Origin: Colius striatus
Lineage: Eukaryota > Chordata > Aves > Coliiformes > Coliidae
NCBI RefSeq assembly: GCF_028858725.1
Contig: NC_084768.1
Location: 3,889,853-3,953,852 of the forward strand
Length of the DNA stretch: 64,000 bases
Direction of reading: 5' to 3'
Below are positions 8,290-21,700 of this stretch, piece by piece. The notes beneath the pieces are model-generated. The model saw nothing but the letters and a program-made list of their open reading frames with translations, had not been told where the DNA came from and made no database searches. Made by a program: the position numbers and the translations under genes. Position 1 is the stretch's first letter. Each line of letters starts with the position of its first letter.

Positions 8290-11200
8290 CTCCTGGCCCA
8301 TCTGCTCCACTGAGTAATGGCTCTGTCTGAGGATGACTTAATGTTTGCTGAAAACAAGTTAATCGCTTGTTTCCGGTCTTGTTTGAAGTGCTTTGGGATT
8401 TGTGCTGGGATTTCCATCAGGTGTTAAAGACTTCTTAAGACTATGTAACTGCTTTACTATAGGAACACTTGTAGTATAACATGTTTATAGAGTATGAACT
8501 TGAGATCAATACTGTTAATGTGTATGTTCTGCTAAAATGAAAGGGTGTTTATTATGTGATTGGTAGCTAATGGGTTTTGTCTCTGTGTGCTTCCCACACA
8601 TCCCGCCTTGCCAGAGTTTAAGAAATATCAGGTCTGTTTCTGTTAGCGACCCCAAACAACAAGGGAGTTAACTTCTTCCACTCATGTGGCACTTACAGGC
8701 CTCTCCATTGCCCCTGCCATGTTCTCCTGCCAAGCCACCCCTTGTCGACTGGCAGCCACAGACACTTCAGGGGAAGCTGCCAGTGCGAGGCAGCCACTTA
8801 GAAGAAAATCAGCTAGCCAGGGGTTTTTGTGGCAAATGAAGGCAGCCAGTCCAGCAAGCGCCCCGCTACGACTCCGAGCGTGCTGAGCGGCAGGGCGTTG
8901 AGCGCTGCGATCTCACCGTAACCAGCTGGCCACAGCAATGCCTGCACCTGTAGGTGTTTAGCTCACTGGTAGCCAGATGCAGTGGAATAGCTCCACTGCA
9001 GCTGCATGGCTCACATGTCTCTGCACTTAGGCCTGTGGACGTGGCCCTTGTCCAAAAAGGCATTTAGATAAGATAGGGAGAGGCTCTGAACAAAGCACGA
9101 ATGGCTATGGGTCAGCATCCTGGCTGTCCTTTTCCTTTTGGTACTAGCTGACAGGCAGTTCTCTGAAGCAGCATGGAGCAGTGTCACTGTGCCCTGGGAT
9201 AGGAGGTTAGCAGATTGGTTACGAGTGCAGTCCTGTCCTATTGCTTTGGATGTTGTTGGCTACAGTTGCTGCAAGCTTCTGTAAAATAATCTTGCAATAA
9301 AATGCCTTAAGGGGAAAATTTAGCAACTATGAGGTCAGAAATTCCATGTTTAAGAACAAAATACATTAGTAACTTCAGAGATCTTTAGCACTTCCTAGCT
9401 CCACGAGTGTATTCCAGCACCATAATGTTACAGTCAGTTAGTTTACATGACATGCAGGGTGAATTACAGTGTGTTCCAGACTTGTCAGGAAGCTTGTTTC
9501 TTACTAGTAGCATCAGTAAGTAAACAGCCATGACTGGATGGAAAATATATGGTGTATTTCATTCAGATTGGCAAAATGATTAACACATGATTCACCTTAA
9601 TGGGTGTCTGTCTTTGAAAAGCACAAAGATTAATTTTATGTCCAGGGTAGGCTTTGCATGTTCTCTGTAAAATGTGCTGAACACAGAGGGAAGTGGCTGT
9701 TAATGCATCACAAATGATCTTTAACTTCAGTGATGTGTTTAAGTGCTGGACATTTATTGTCAGGCTAATGAGAAAGTCTGAACATTCTCTAGTTATAAAA
9801 TAGACATCTCGCTACATAATGCTTTCAGGAGCGGGCACAGCACTTTGCTGCCAAGCTGTTGTGTCACCCAGCTCCTGTGACAGGGGATCCCTGCTGCACT
9901 CATCGACACTAGAGCAACTGCCTAGCTCTTGATCTGAATTACTCCTCTCTGTAGAGGACAGCGTCTCTGAGATGCTTCATATTACCTGGGAGTAGTCTCT
10001 GAAAATCCTTCTTATGTTGGTTTTTTTTGTCCTGCTGCTTGTGATCTGTCCGCCTGAGAGACAGCCTAGTCAACCAAACACTGCCTGCTTCCAACCAGCA
10101 GCACAGGGCTGAGCGTTCCCAAGAGCATTCAGCTCTCCAGCTGACAGGGGTGGGCTAGGGGAGGTGATGAGATCTCAGAACACAAATCTGGCCTCCAGAG
10201 GTGCAGTGGTGAGCCGTTGCTGCAGGACCACACTGTCACCTTGTGCGAGAAGCTTTCAGGAAAGTGTTTGTGTGCAACAGAGTGAATTTGAACTGCAATT
10301 TTATGTAACCCTAATTTGTCAGGGGTTGAAAAAGTGGGTCTTTGCTTTTGCCTGATGTGAGATCATCTGCAGCTTGCAGTAGCACCTAATGCCAACCAAA
10401 GCACAGCTTTCACCCTCAGCAGTGGTCTGTGGGATCACAGACAGGATGGATCTGACTAAAAGTCCTTATTTTATCATACAGTTTCACAGGGAAGACATAA
10501 ACCACGCTGGTAAGGACTTTGGTGGTATGATGGAGTGACTTATACAAGAGCTGATTTGGGTGTTTTTGCTTTTTGGGTAATACAAGGGAAAAAAAGACCT
10601 TGCAGGAAAAACAACCCAAAACCAAGGATAAAAGACTATGGAGAACTTGGTTACCTTATCTGTATTACAGGGAAGGACATCTGTGTTCTATACTGTTTGT
10701 CAAATGAGAGGGGCTTCAAGGGGAAAATTTAGAGCATTTTAAGGAAGTTTATAACAAGAGTTTCAAAGAAAAAATTTAATGATGCTTTGTGGTAATACTG
10801 CAGTAACTCATTCGTGCTGTTGCCAGCTGAGTAGGGGTATCATTTAGCCACTGCTAAGGAGCCACAGCAACACCCATTATGTCATATAAGATATCAGCCT
10901 GCAAAACAAGAGGGGAAAAAGAGCTGTATGACAGTGTGATGACAGTATAAGACATGCAGTGGTCTAAAATTCCTGTTATGAACCAGGAAGAGAATTGCTT
11001 GTGCAATGAGCATCCAGAACACATGGTAAGGCAGCTTGTATTATGGCAGTTGATTCTTTAGAATTCTGTTACTATGTTTACCAGTGTTCCTTGAAAATAA
11101 CACTTTTTTGGCAGGCCTGTTTGGATTGCATTTGTGGCATCATACTTAGCAGCCTGGAAATATATCTCTTGTTTATAAAGGAAATTATTTTTTCAAGATG

Positions 11201-11450
11201 ATTCATGTGTGGTAGCTGTACTTAGATGGGATTGCCCCTGAAGTAATTATTTCCCTTTAGCATTAGTTGTAATGTGGATGCTGTTGTGCTAAGCCTTGTA
11301 CCTGCTTCAGCCCAGGAAGGCCTTTCTGTTAGCATAAAAGGGACTGAAGGAAAATGAGGATGCTGAAAATTGAGATTCCCAGTGGCCTGTGAGGCTCTGT
11401 GACTCAGTTATGCCACATATCTAAAGTCAGGCAAGTTAAGCACTCATGTT
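8290..11450. other. Intergenic stretch between INSL5 and DNAI4
   Basis: I see no coding exon, RNA gene or clear repeat in these 3.1 kb. Short frames at 8686-8886, 10164-10355 and 10416-10625 have no family features. Confidence 0.5.
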
Positions 11451-11456
11451 TTTATT
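11451..11456 (-). terminator. Candidate poly(A) signal AATAAA for DNAI4
   Basis: A minus-strand AATAAA lies about 155 bases past the stop codon of the candidate terminal exon at 11612-11722. The two support each other weakly. Confidence 0.25.
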
Positions 11457-11611
11457 CTTGTTCTGACATACCTAGAAAATTGTCCCTATATTCTTACTAA
11501 CAGAAGAACTTCTCTGTTTGGAGGATGTGGGCTGCTTCATGGTGATTTGTAGGAAAAAAACCCCACTAATTGTGTTTTCTAAGTTGGACAACAATGGCCT
11601 CACTTTTAGCT

Positions 11612-11722
11612 TTAAAGGGAAGTAGCTTTTTCTCTGTGGTTTACAGTGCTTGGCAACTGAGGCTGGTAATTACCAGGACTTCTAAATGCAGTGCTGACAA
11701 CTGGGAATTGATGCTTAATACC
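11612..11722 (-). CDS. DNAI4: DNAI4 candidate terminal exon
   Basis: After a pyrimidine-rich acceptor (cttcattcttag) the minus strand reads 36 residues beginning GIKHQFPVVSTAFRSPGNYQ and then TAA. It would join exon 16 in phase 0. A rival is a 7-residue tail after the acceptor at about 12556 (EGSPVKT, stop), which needs an intron of only about 65 bases. Neither is confirmed. Confidence 0.3.
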   Translation of the reverse strand, partial: GIKHQFPVVSTAFRSPGNYQPQLPSTVNHREKATSL

Positions 11723-12621
11723 CTAAGAATGAAGGTTAGATTAACATCAGCATTATCATTCTCTCCAATTTAACTGTAGTGTGTTGGTTTAGTGTCTAGG
11801 GCTTTTAAAAAGCACCAGTTCCACGTGACAAATTGGGAACCCATGTCTGTATGCCAGAGGTACTCACTTGAAATGGAAAGGCCATTGGGAGCAGTTCGAG
11901 GCTGCTGGCCACCAGCAGATACACGCTGGAGGAGGGATCTCCCTGGTGCTGGACTACCCAGGGTGGGTGTCAGAATTTTGTCCCATGGACCAGGCAAGGG
12001 AGGCCCAGGAGAGCTTTGGTGTGAATTGACACTGATGGATGCAAAAGTGGGCAGAAGGGATTCACGGGGGACATCAGCCAGTTTGTACGCTGCTGCTGAT
12101 GCAGAACCTGGTTATAAGGCAAGTCAGATTCTCAGCTAGGAGAGGAAAGCCCTTGTTAGGATACGCAGTGTCTTCTAAAAGAGTGAAGGCAATGCAGAGC
12201 CAAGGGATAATGGGTTTGCATGCACACACCAACGAAGTGAGACTGTCTTGGTGGCTGCCAGGAGAGGGGGTCATAGGGAAGGGCGTTCTGCCACATGCCA
12301 TCATCTGCAGTCTGCATTTAGGGGAAGCTCCACCATCCTGCCCTTGTTCCAATCTCTGTCTCAAATCCAGCTTTGGCCAACCTCTGGATTTGCAATCCTG
12401 AAGTTTCACATTGATTTACCTGTTGCTGAAATTTCTAGTAGTATAGCATGCCAAAGAGCAGGAACCACCCCAGGGTTTAGTCTAGTTACAGAATTGTATC
12501 TGATCCCACCTATTTCAGTATTTGTTAGCTAGGTCTTAACAGGACTCCCTTCCTGAGGGATGAAGTGCCAGACAAGCATGCAGGCCTCTCAAGCCCACCA
12601 CAGTCTCCTTGGGAATCATAC

Positions 12622-12775
12622 CTCATTGCTGTTGGGAGCAGCCAGGTTCTGCAGCTCAAACACGCTGACTCCTCCTCTACTGTCTCCTACGAGAAGGCAG
12701 TTGGTGTTCATGGCAAAGAGCACAGCTGTGAATTTCACATGTGGCTTGGCAGAGCAAGAGATCACAGGGCTCGAG
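12622..12775 (-). CDS. DNAI4: DNAI4 exon 16
   Basis: One base completes Ile, then SSPVISCSAKPHVKFTAVLF and the WD strand NCLLVGDSRGGVSVFEL. Acceptor ggttgcag, donor GAG|gtatga. Last propeller blade. Confidence 0.9.
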
Positions 12776-15700
12776 CTGCAACCAGAGACAGGAGTTAACA
12801 GCTAACATCCCGTTTGCCTGAGTGCACACTCACGTAAAGTCTGGCAGCAATGCAGGCCTGATAACACTCCTTGGCTTGCTGTCTGTTTGCTGGCTTAACT
12901 GGAAACCAAAGTGAGGCAGTGTTTTGTTTGGTGTCAGTCAAAACAGAAATCCCAGCTGCTTGTGAACTAAGATATCCTGCTTGCCTGAAATCTGTCCTAT
13001 TGCCTAGTAAGGAGGTGGTGGTGGTTGTTAATATTTTTATTATAGGAATATTTTGCTTGTTGCTAAAAAAAAGCCTCCTACTCCACTGTGGGCTTCCTAC
13101 TAAACACTCCAGAGCAGCAGTACAAGGCCACAGATTAACTAAGCTGCATGTGAGATATCCACCTACTTTACAGTAGTGGGAAAACATGAGGAGTATCTGA
13201 ACTTCACACCAGCACCAAAGTAGCTCAGTGGTGTTATTTTTCCTTTTAACTATGACAGTGGCAGAATCTATGATTTCTGCAAAGAAGTTTTCCTTTTTAT
13301 CAGTTCCATGAGGCATCTGACTCCTAATCACAATTCTCTGGTGACTGCCATCTGCTTTCACAAGATGAGTGGTTCAAAATGGCATATTTTCAGTCATTAA
13401 GCAAGCAATGGCATGGAGCTGCCATGATCTGCTACCAACACTGGTTAGGCAATAACAGTGTGCCGTTAAGTTTCAGAGTCTTCGAGAAAAGTCATTACTT
13501 ACATGCTGACACTAAGATCCCACAGTTCTGCTCTGCTTTCGTTCACTGCTGCAAATGTGAAGGCTGATTTTGGAAACCACATAATGTCCTCAACAAAAGC
13601 AGTGGTGGAACTGAAGGTCAGAACGGGTGTCTGTGAATTCTGGTGCCACAACATGATGCTCCAGTCTGCAGAGCAGCTTAGGAACATGTCAGTGCTGAAT
13701 GGGTTCCAAGCGACTTTGTACACCAGGCCCTTGGTGTTTGGGAAGAAATAAAAGAGGACTTTGTGTTATTATAGAGCTCCAGCCTCACCAGAGGGTTTTA
13801 ATAGTGACCTTGGCTGGAAATCCCTGACTGTCATAGAATCATAGAACGGTAGGGTTGGAAGGGGCCTTTAGAGCTCATCCAGTCCAACCCCCCTGCAGAA
13901 GCAGGGTCACCTAGATCAGGTCACACAGGAACATGTCCAGGTGGGTCTTGGAGACCTCTGAGGAAGGAGACTCCACAACCCCTCTGGGCAGCCTGGGCCA
14001 GGGCTCCCTCACCCTCACAGTGAAACAGTTTTTTCCTACGTTTAAGTGGAACCGTTTGTGTTCCAGCCTCATCCCATCACCCCTCAGACCTTGAGAGCAA
14101 AACCAGCCTTGTGTTATGTGTACCCACAGGACATGAGGAGGCAGCAGATGCACTAAGGCAGGAAAGATCTTGGGAATAAAAAGCATTCAGCTGATTGTGT
14201 CAGGAGAAGCTGATGATGAAAGGGCAGCTTCTTGGATGAAACAGAGGCTTTCCAATAGAGAGGTGCTGTTAAAGTTCTGACATCTTTCTCTCAGAGGTAA
14301 GACTATCCAACTGTGGCTTGTGAGACAATCAGATTACAGACCATGTTCTTAGAATACGGGCAGAACTAAAGCTTTACAACAGTTTACAAGTTTTAATACA
14401 TTACTTAAAATAATCCTTATGGTGTAGAAAGAAATCCTGTAAGACCGTGATGCTTTATGCTGTGGGAATGCAACTCCTAATATAAGGGAAGAAGTTGAGG
14501 TTTCTTTTGTCAAAGATAAGCAAAGAAATTTGTGTACTTAATTGAACAGCTTCTGCTGGCATTGCTCTTTGTGTTTATCCCTCACCTTATGGCCTCTGTA
14601 CGTCTCCAGAAACTGCTCAGTGCATGAACAAGAACACTTGTGGATATGGCCCTCTTCTGTTCCAGCAAGATAAATATTAGTATTCTGAAAGAAAGACAAA
14701 AGTACCCTGGCTTGGATTAACCTATTTATCACAGTTTTTTCCTAAAATGTAGAAAGGACTGGATGAGTTTGGCAGGGACAGTCCTCTTAAAAGCCAAGGA
14801 TGGTATGTGTTGGGCTGCTAAGTCCTCAACTCAGGAGATGTTGCACAGTCACATTCTCACTGATTTGATGAGCACCTAGAGAAAAGCTGCCCTAAGGTCT
14901 GGCCCAGAGCAAGTGTGAGTAACCTGGCTGAATGATGAGTTGTTCACATACAGGGTTTACTTGCTTGGTTTACTGTGTCATCCATTGTGGGTGAAACTGT
15001 TATTAGCTAAGAAGCAATTTGTTTCTGTTCTGGTTTACCAAGGAGCAGCTTTTGCTTGGTACCAGGGGGAGTGGGTTGCAGTGAAGACCCAGTAAAGAGT
15101 TTCTGGATTCTCCCCAGGCTCCTGGGCTCACACCCACCTCCGGCCCGGCTGGGCCAACCTGGCGCCTCTGCCAGCACTGTTTAGGGACGGGAATGTGAAG
15201 TGCTGGCAGGAGGTGTGAGAGTGATACAAGATGGAGGTGACCACGCGGACCCCACAGACAGAGAAGGAGGAAGGAAGGAGAAGCACCAGACCAGAGACCC
15301 CTCTGCAAGCCGTGGTGAGAATGCAGCTGTACCCCTGCAACCCCTGCAGGGCCATGGCAGGGCTGAGAGCCACCAGCAGCTCCGTGTGAGTGAGCCCGGA
15401 CGGGTGAGGGACTGTGTGAGGAGGGGCCATGGCACAGGCCGTGCTGGAGCCTGCGGGCCCAGAGCAGCCCCACACGAGAGGCAGAGACGAGCTGCAGCCT
15501 GTGGGATAAATGCATGTTGGAGCAGCCCGGGCAGGGCTGTGTATGTGTGAGGGACCCCACAGACTTGCAGGGAGGATGGGTGTAGAGCCCACCTGCCCTG
15601 AGGAGGGACAAAGGGCAGAAGCCATCAGGAACAGACTGACTGAAATCCCCACTCCCTGCCCCCCTGGGCCGTTCAAGGAGGGAAGAGGTAAAAACACCAG

Positions 15701-18700
15701 GATCAGGGCTCTGAGCCCATTGAGGTGTGGCAAGAAGGTGTTCTTAAAGGGCTGGTCGGACTCTTCACTGTTGTATTACCCTGTGTTGTTTTATTTCGGT
15801 TATGTTTTGGGGTTTAAGGTTACATTTTAGTTGGTATTGCATTAAATTATTTTGTGTTTTCTTCCCCAAGCCAGTAGCCTGCTCTGTTTTGTCCTGGCAA
15901 TTAAGCTCTCCCTGCCCTTTGGCAATTCTCAGCCTCTTTGGTACTTGAGGCTAATCGTGGTCTTTTGTTCACTGATGGGCCTAAACCACAGTTTCACAGT
16001 AAATATTTTTCAGTACTAGTGCCAAGTCCCAGGCTAGTGCATCACAAGAAGCTCTCTGCTGCACAGTTTTGCTGGATAATACTTCAGCCAGGATGGGCTT
16101 TCAGAGCCTACCTTTGGGTGGAAGTCAAAGCACATTCCAGCTGCCTGTTGAGATATCAGAGCTTCGCTTTTTCTTTTTTCCCCACCTGGTAATTTTATTT
16201 TCTTGCTTTCTGTTCTCTTTATTTGTATCAGATCTGTGCAAATAACAAGTTTTTGTCAGAGGTATGTGACAGTGCTATGAATACTCATGCATCTTTGGAA
16301 TGCCCAACAGCTCTTAAATGTTCCATATAACTGGGATAAAGAATGTCCCATGAAAGAAAATGAAGCAATTGCAGTTTCTGAATTACAGAAAAGCTGTGGG
16401 GGAGGATGCTTACCAGTGCAATCCAGTCTTTTCTGGATAAGCCACTCCGTTATTCGGCCATCTGCTGAGATACAGATCAATCTCTCTTTTTTGCCGTCTC
16501 CTGTTATACCTCTGTTGTGTTCCACCCACCTCAGTTGCCATACAGGACCTGTGTGTTTATTTGAGGATTGGCTGAGACAAAAGGTGCACAGGGTAAATCA
16601 TATATGAACAAAGACAAGACAGTATCTTTGAAAATTCATGAAGCTTCCCCTTTGTAACCAACATTACAAAGAAGTGGGGTTTAGCTTTAGACAAAAATCT
16701 GAATGGTGGCTGTTTTCTCCAGGGAAATGTTACCAAACATGTTTGATATCTGGTTTTAGGGCACTGTTTACGTGATGACACACCTTTCATCGGCCTGCTT
16801 CTGCAGGGGGGTTGGACTAGATGATCTCTAAAAGTCCCTTCCAACCCCTACCATTCTGTGATTCTGTGATACCTGAATCATGAAACCAATCTTACCCCTT
16901 GCAGGGGAGCACCTTAGACTCAGGGAGCTGCTCTTAAGGCAGCTGTCTCCTTGATTACCCTCCTCTCTCAATTTCTTCTTAATTCTTGCTTATCCCTCAC
17001 CTGTTATGACATCCCCTCTATTTTTGGCAAGTGGGACCATTGAGAAAACACCAAAAGCTATCACTGATCTCCCACCAAGGACTTACTATCGGGGGCAAGA
17101 TTGCCCTAGGTAGTACATGGAGTATAAAATGATGTATGGTGGTAACTTGCTGCGTGTCCTTAAAAAAGTCAGAGCATTGTACTCATTTGTTTGACCTTTC
17201 CAATGTGAGGAACTTTGTAGGCACAGCAGCAGCACAGAGTTCCATGCCCCAAACAGGAATGACGGTGTTAAAGTTCTGTAAGCTTTTATCATCAGAAACT
17301 GGAATAGCAAATGATGGCAGTGCAAGGGAGAAGCAGCATCTGAGGGTTGGCTGTGAGAGTGTTGTTTATGTAGGCATTTCCAGGCAAAACTGGAAGATAC
17401 TGACAAAAGCTGGGAATGAGAAAATTGTGTAGCATCCCTGAGCCTTCACAAACCTTACTTCTCAACAGTTATTACTCCCCTCAGCTTCTCAGCTCTGGGT
17501 ATTGTTTTTAGTTGTTAAGAGTTGAGCAAGGTGGGAGGAGATGGGAAATGGTAACCTTACCTGCTGTCCAGGAGTGCAGCAGTGTTACAGCTCGCTACAT
17601 TATAGATGGTGACAGCACCATTGTACATTCCAACTGCTAAGAGATTTGGGCTTGCAGCAGAAAAATCCAGAGCAGTAACGCCATGCTCACACCGGAAAAC
17701 ACGCTCTGGCCACTGACCAGTGGGAAAAGACAAGAATGGTTTAAGTTAGTTTCTTAATTTACCTCAGGCTTCTCGGTACTGGCTACTAAATTGCCAGGCT
17801 GTGCTGGAAAATCCAGGGGCTGATGACCATAGAGACTATTTCTAGACAGGTACTATATTCTAAACAGTTCAGTTGATTTCTTGGTGCAGATGGTAAGGTT
17901 AGGGAAAGACTATGCAGAAATACAACACTGTAAAATAAGTTAAATGGGCCTGCTGCAAACAGCTCTGCAGAGAGAGACCTGGGAGTCCTGACTGATAATA
18001 AACTAACCATCAGCCAGCCGTGTGCTCTCATGGGCAAGGTGGCCAATGGCAGCCTGGGATGCATCAAGAAGAGTGTGGGCAGCAGGTCGAGGGAGGCTCT
18101 GCTCCCTCTCTGCTCTGCCCTGGTGAGGCATCATCTGGAGTACTGTGTCCAGCTCTGGGCTCCTCAGCTCAAGAGGGACAGAGAAGTGCTGGAGAGAGTC
18201 CAGCACAGGGCCACCAAGATGATCAGGGGACTGGAACATCTTTCATATGAGGAAAGGCTGCGGGACCTGGGGCTGTTTAGTCTGGAGAAGAGGAGACTGA
18301 GGGGGAATCTCATTAACATTTACAAATATCTAAAGGGTGGGTGTCAGGAGGTTGGGACATCCCTCTTTTCTATAGTAGATAGCAACAGGACAAGGGGTGA
18401 TGTGGTGAAGCTGGAACATAAACAGTTCCACTTAAACATAAGGAAAAACAGTTTCAGTGTTTCAGTGGGGGAGCCCTGGCACAGGCTGCCCAGAGGGGTT
18501 GTGGAGGCTCCTTTCTTGGAGGTCTTCAAGACCCACCTGGACACGTTCCTGTGTGACCTGATCTAGGTGACCCTGCTTCTGCAGGGGGGTTGGACTGGAT
18601 GATCTCTAAAGGTCCCTTCCAACCCCTGCCATTCTGTGATTCTATGAAATCAAGTTGCCTAAGATTCAGCTCTGTGCATACAGTGTGAGGGGTTTGATTC

Positions 18701-21700
18701 TTTTTTTTTCTCTTTAAAACAAGGCATTTTGGAAAATGTCTGCAGTTGGTTTTGATCTTGTAATTTGAAAGTAAGTACCTTTCCAATTACAGAAACTTAG
18801 CTGAAGGTAAAAAGCAATCTAACATGCTTCAGGTAATGTAAACCTCTATTTTTATGTAATTTCTCTATGTAACCACGGCATTGACTCAGCTCTGGCACAA
18901 GATTAAATCCTTACAGTCGCTGCACTGCACCAAATTCTTGAAATAGGAAACAGCAGGTCTCATTTCTTAATGTTGAGCACCTGAGGACTGTGGATGCCAT
19001 CAGGGAATCATAAGAGTATCTCATTGTTGTTGATGTGATAAATATGCATCAAAGGCTTGACACTGCATGATTTAAATTAGTCAAATAGACAGATTTGGCC
19101 AAGTGAAGGCAGGAGAACCAATCAAACTCAAGTTGTATAATTTGATGCAAGATGGTTTTTACTGTGTCACTTTGTAATGAGATCTCCAAGATGTTTTCAA
19201 ACTAGCCCTTTAAAAAGGAGATTATTTTTCAGATGGATATGTAAAGATGTCAATATTATGTCTAAGAAATCTACTGTCTTTTGGATAGCATTATGAGAAG
19301 TTAGATAATTCAAATATATACTTTTTCTGCAGGGGATTTGGACTAGATGATCTTTAAAGGTCCCTTCCAACCCCTACCATTCTGTGATTCTATGAACAGA
19401 ATTTCACAATACAACAGAAAATGGACTGGAAAGGATAATCCTTAAAGTTTAAATGCAGATGTTCTCTGGAATGGGAGTTTCAAAGTATTGAACAAACGGT
19501 CTATAGGTTTTGAAAAACAAAAGGTAAGTGGATTTCTTTTCACTTTTGCTGTGATCAAGGCCAAGAACAAGAGTTTCTACACTCCTGGGTCTACTCACAG
19601 TAATAACCAAACAGATTTACAGTCTTGGGAAGGTCGCCCTAGGGATCAGAAATGGGCTCCAGAGATCTGCATTGCTAAGTTGCCTAGCAGAGACGGGTAC
19701 TACCCACGAGCTGGAGCCATCTGTCAGTTGTTTGGCGGCCTGTGTACAGTGAATTTAGTTCTTGTGAATGGATGTGTGTGTCACCAAACCACCAGTGTGG
19801 TCAGCACTGCTGTTTGAAGTGTCAGCTGAGGGAACAGACAGGCACAGAAACTCAGCTGCTTCCTACAGGCTCTTTCTTTGGGCCAGCATTGCTGGGTACT
19901 GCAGGCAGAGTCATTTTCCAGAAACACGTGCTTTGGGCTAGCAAATTCAGTCTTACTGGCTTTTTGAAACAGAAAGAGAGAAAGAAATCAAGCAGAAGTT
20001 GTATGGCAGAAAGATGCATTGAAGAAAAAGAAAGAAAACAACCTGGCTGCATGTTACCTTGGGGTTCTTCAGCGACCAGCAGCAAGCCAAGCCTTCCTTC
20101 TGTGCTTTAAAATCAAACGCGCTGTAACCGACAGCTAAAAGATCCTAAAAGCACAGGTTAACAGTTATCTCTCAGTTCAACTTGGAGTTCAGTTGTATCT
20201 TTTTAAAAGGCAGCTTTCTGCTAGCAGGGACTCTGAGTGCCAAAGTGATGCTCATGTCGTGTACCAGCAAAGTACACGTGAGAACAGAATCTCTAGAATG
20301 CTGGAAACCGGTTCAAATAAAGGACATTCATAGTCACTGACAGTTGTGTTTGCAACTCCCCTCCTTGGCTGTCACAAAAATATGACCTTTGCAGAGATGA
20401 ATGTATATTATTCTATGGCTGTACTTCATTGTGCAGCATTTAATGGAATGTATAATAACACTTCTGCTTTTCTCTGTCAGCGTGAGCTGTGAAAGGAGCT
20501 GCAGTGACCACCCTGAACTCCTACAGCGGGGTGCAATGGATTCCATCCATTCCTTTCCATAAGTAGAAGAAACAACAGCAAGGCTTCAGTCTTTCTTCCA
20601 CTCCATTAATTTCTTTTCCTACACACAAGTAACTTGTGAAATGAACACTTTAAAAGTAAGTATTTGTTGAGCTATAATTCTAAGACTGAAGCCTATAAAT
20701 GTGTCCAACTTTGTCATATCTGAAGATCTGGTATACTAATAGTAGGAAATAATGGTCTCTATTTTCTCTCTTTTCCCCCCCCCAGCTTGGGGCAATCTCA
20801 CTGGTTTTATGTTTCTCATCCTCACCTGCTTTTTACCTTCCCTCCATTCTTTATTTTTGTTGTGGCCATAGGGAGCTCTGTTGGAAAAACTGAGCCTTGA
20901 ATTACTCTGAAAGTGGAGATGTCTGAGTCATTCTCACCTCCACTGAAACCAAATGAAATACACTTGGGCCAGCTGCTCAGAAACCTGTGTCTGTTGTTAT
21001 GATCTTTTCAGGCCTGATGAATGCTGCTGTCTTGGGAGATTGCTGTTAGAAACAGAGGTGTGGTATCTAAGCTGTCATGAATAAACTCAATCAATGGTGA
21101 TAAAGTTTAATAACAGGGTGTTAAATTTCAACTTCCAATTCTATAATAGACCAAGTCTCTTAACACTCTTGTTCAGGTGACTACCTGTATTAAACTGGAC
21201 CAATGCAATGAGATTCTGGACCACTTAAAGCTGTTGCAATGTATTTGTAGGAAAAGCCTAGTGCATCTGTGCAACCTGCAGAGCAATGTGGTGTTTTATG
21301 GAAGGACAAAATTCAGAGTGTGGGATGTAAAGACGTCCTAGCTGATTTCAGAGATGCACCCATCCCTCTGAGATCCCTCCCAACAAAGTGTACCCAAACC
21401 AGGAGTTGTTTGGCACCAACAATTGCTTAGACCAGTTTGTAAATACCTTAGGAGAAGTGATATAGAAACTCACTGGGTTGACTTTGCTCCAAGTCATGCT
21501 GCTCACACGGTGGCCAGCGGTTAAATCACACTTGTATGACCACAGCCACTCCAGTCTGGGAGGCACCGTTTCTTCTGGGGTTTTATTTAGATCTGACAGA
21601 ATTGATGGGTCAATGAATGCTTCCTTCTGCTCTGCCTTGTCCTTCTTTTTCTTGTCATGCTCCTCCTGTTTAACTTCTGTCACAAGTCCTACTGTACCAC

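Larger units (their letters stand above)
17713..20057 (-). other. DNAI4 intron 10
   Basis: This 2.3-kb intron holds two + strand CR1 copies (17945-18647, 19325-19395) and no other recognisable element. Confidence 0.8.

Noticed and set aside
8053-8317. Plus-strand frames over INSL5 exon 1
   Set aside because: Antisense shadows of the INSL5 signal peptide and B chain.
15003-15733. Minus-strand frames of about 200 codons
   Set aside because: Inside the decayed LTR in a DNAI4 intron; no domain.
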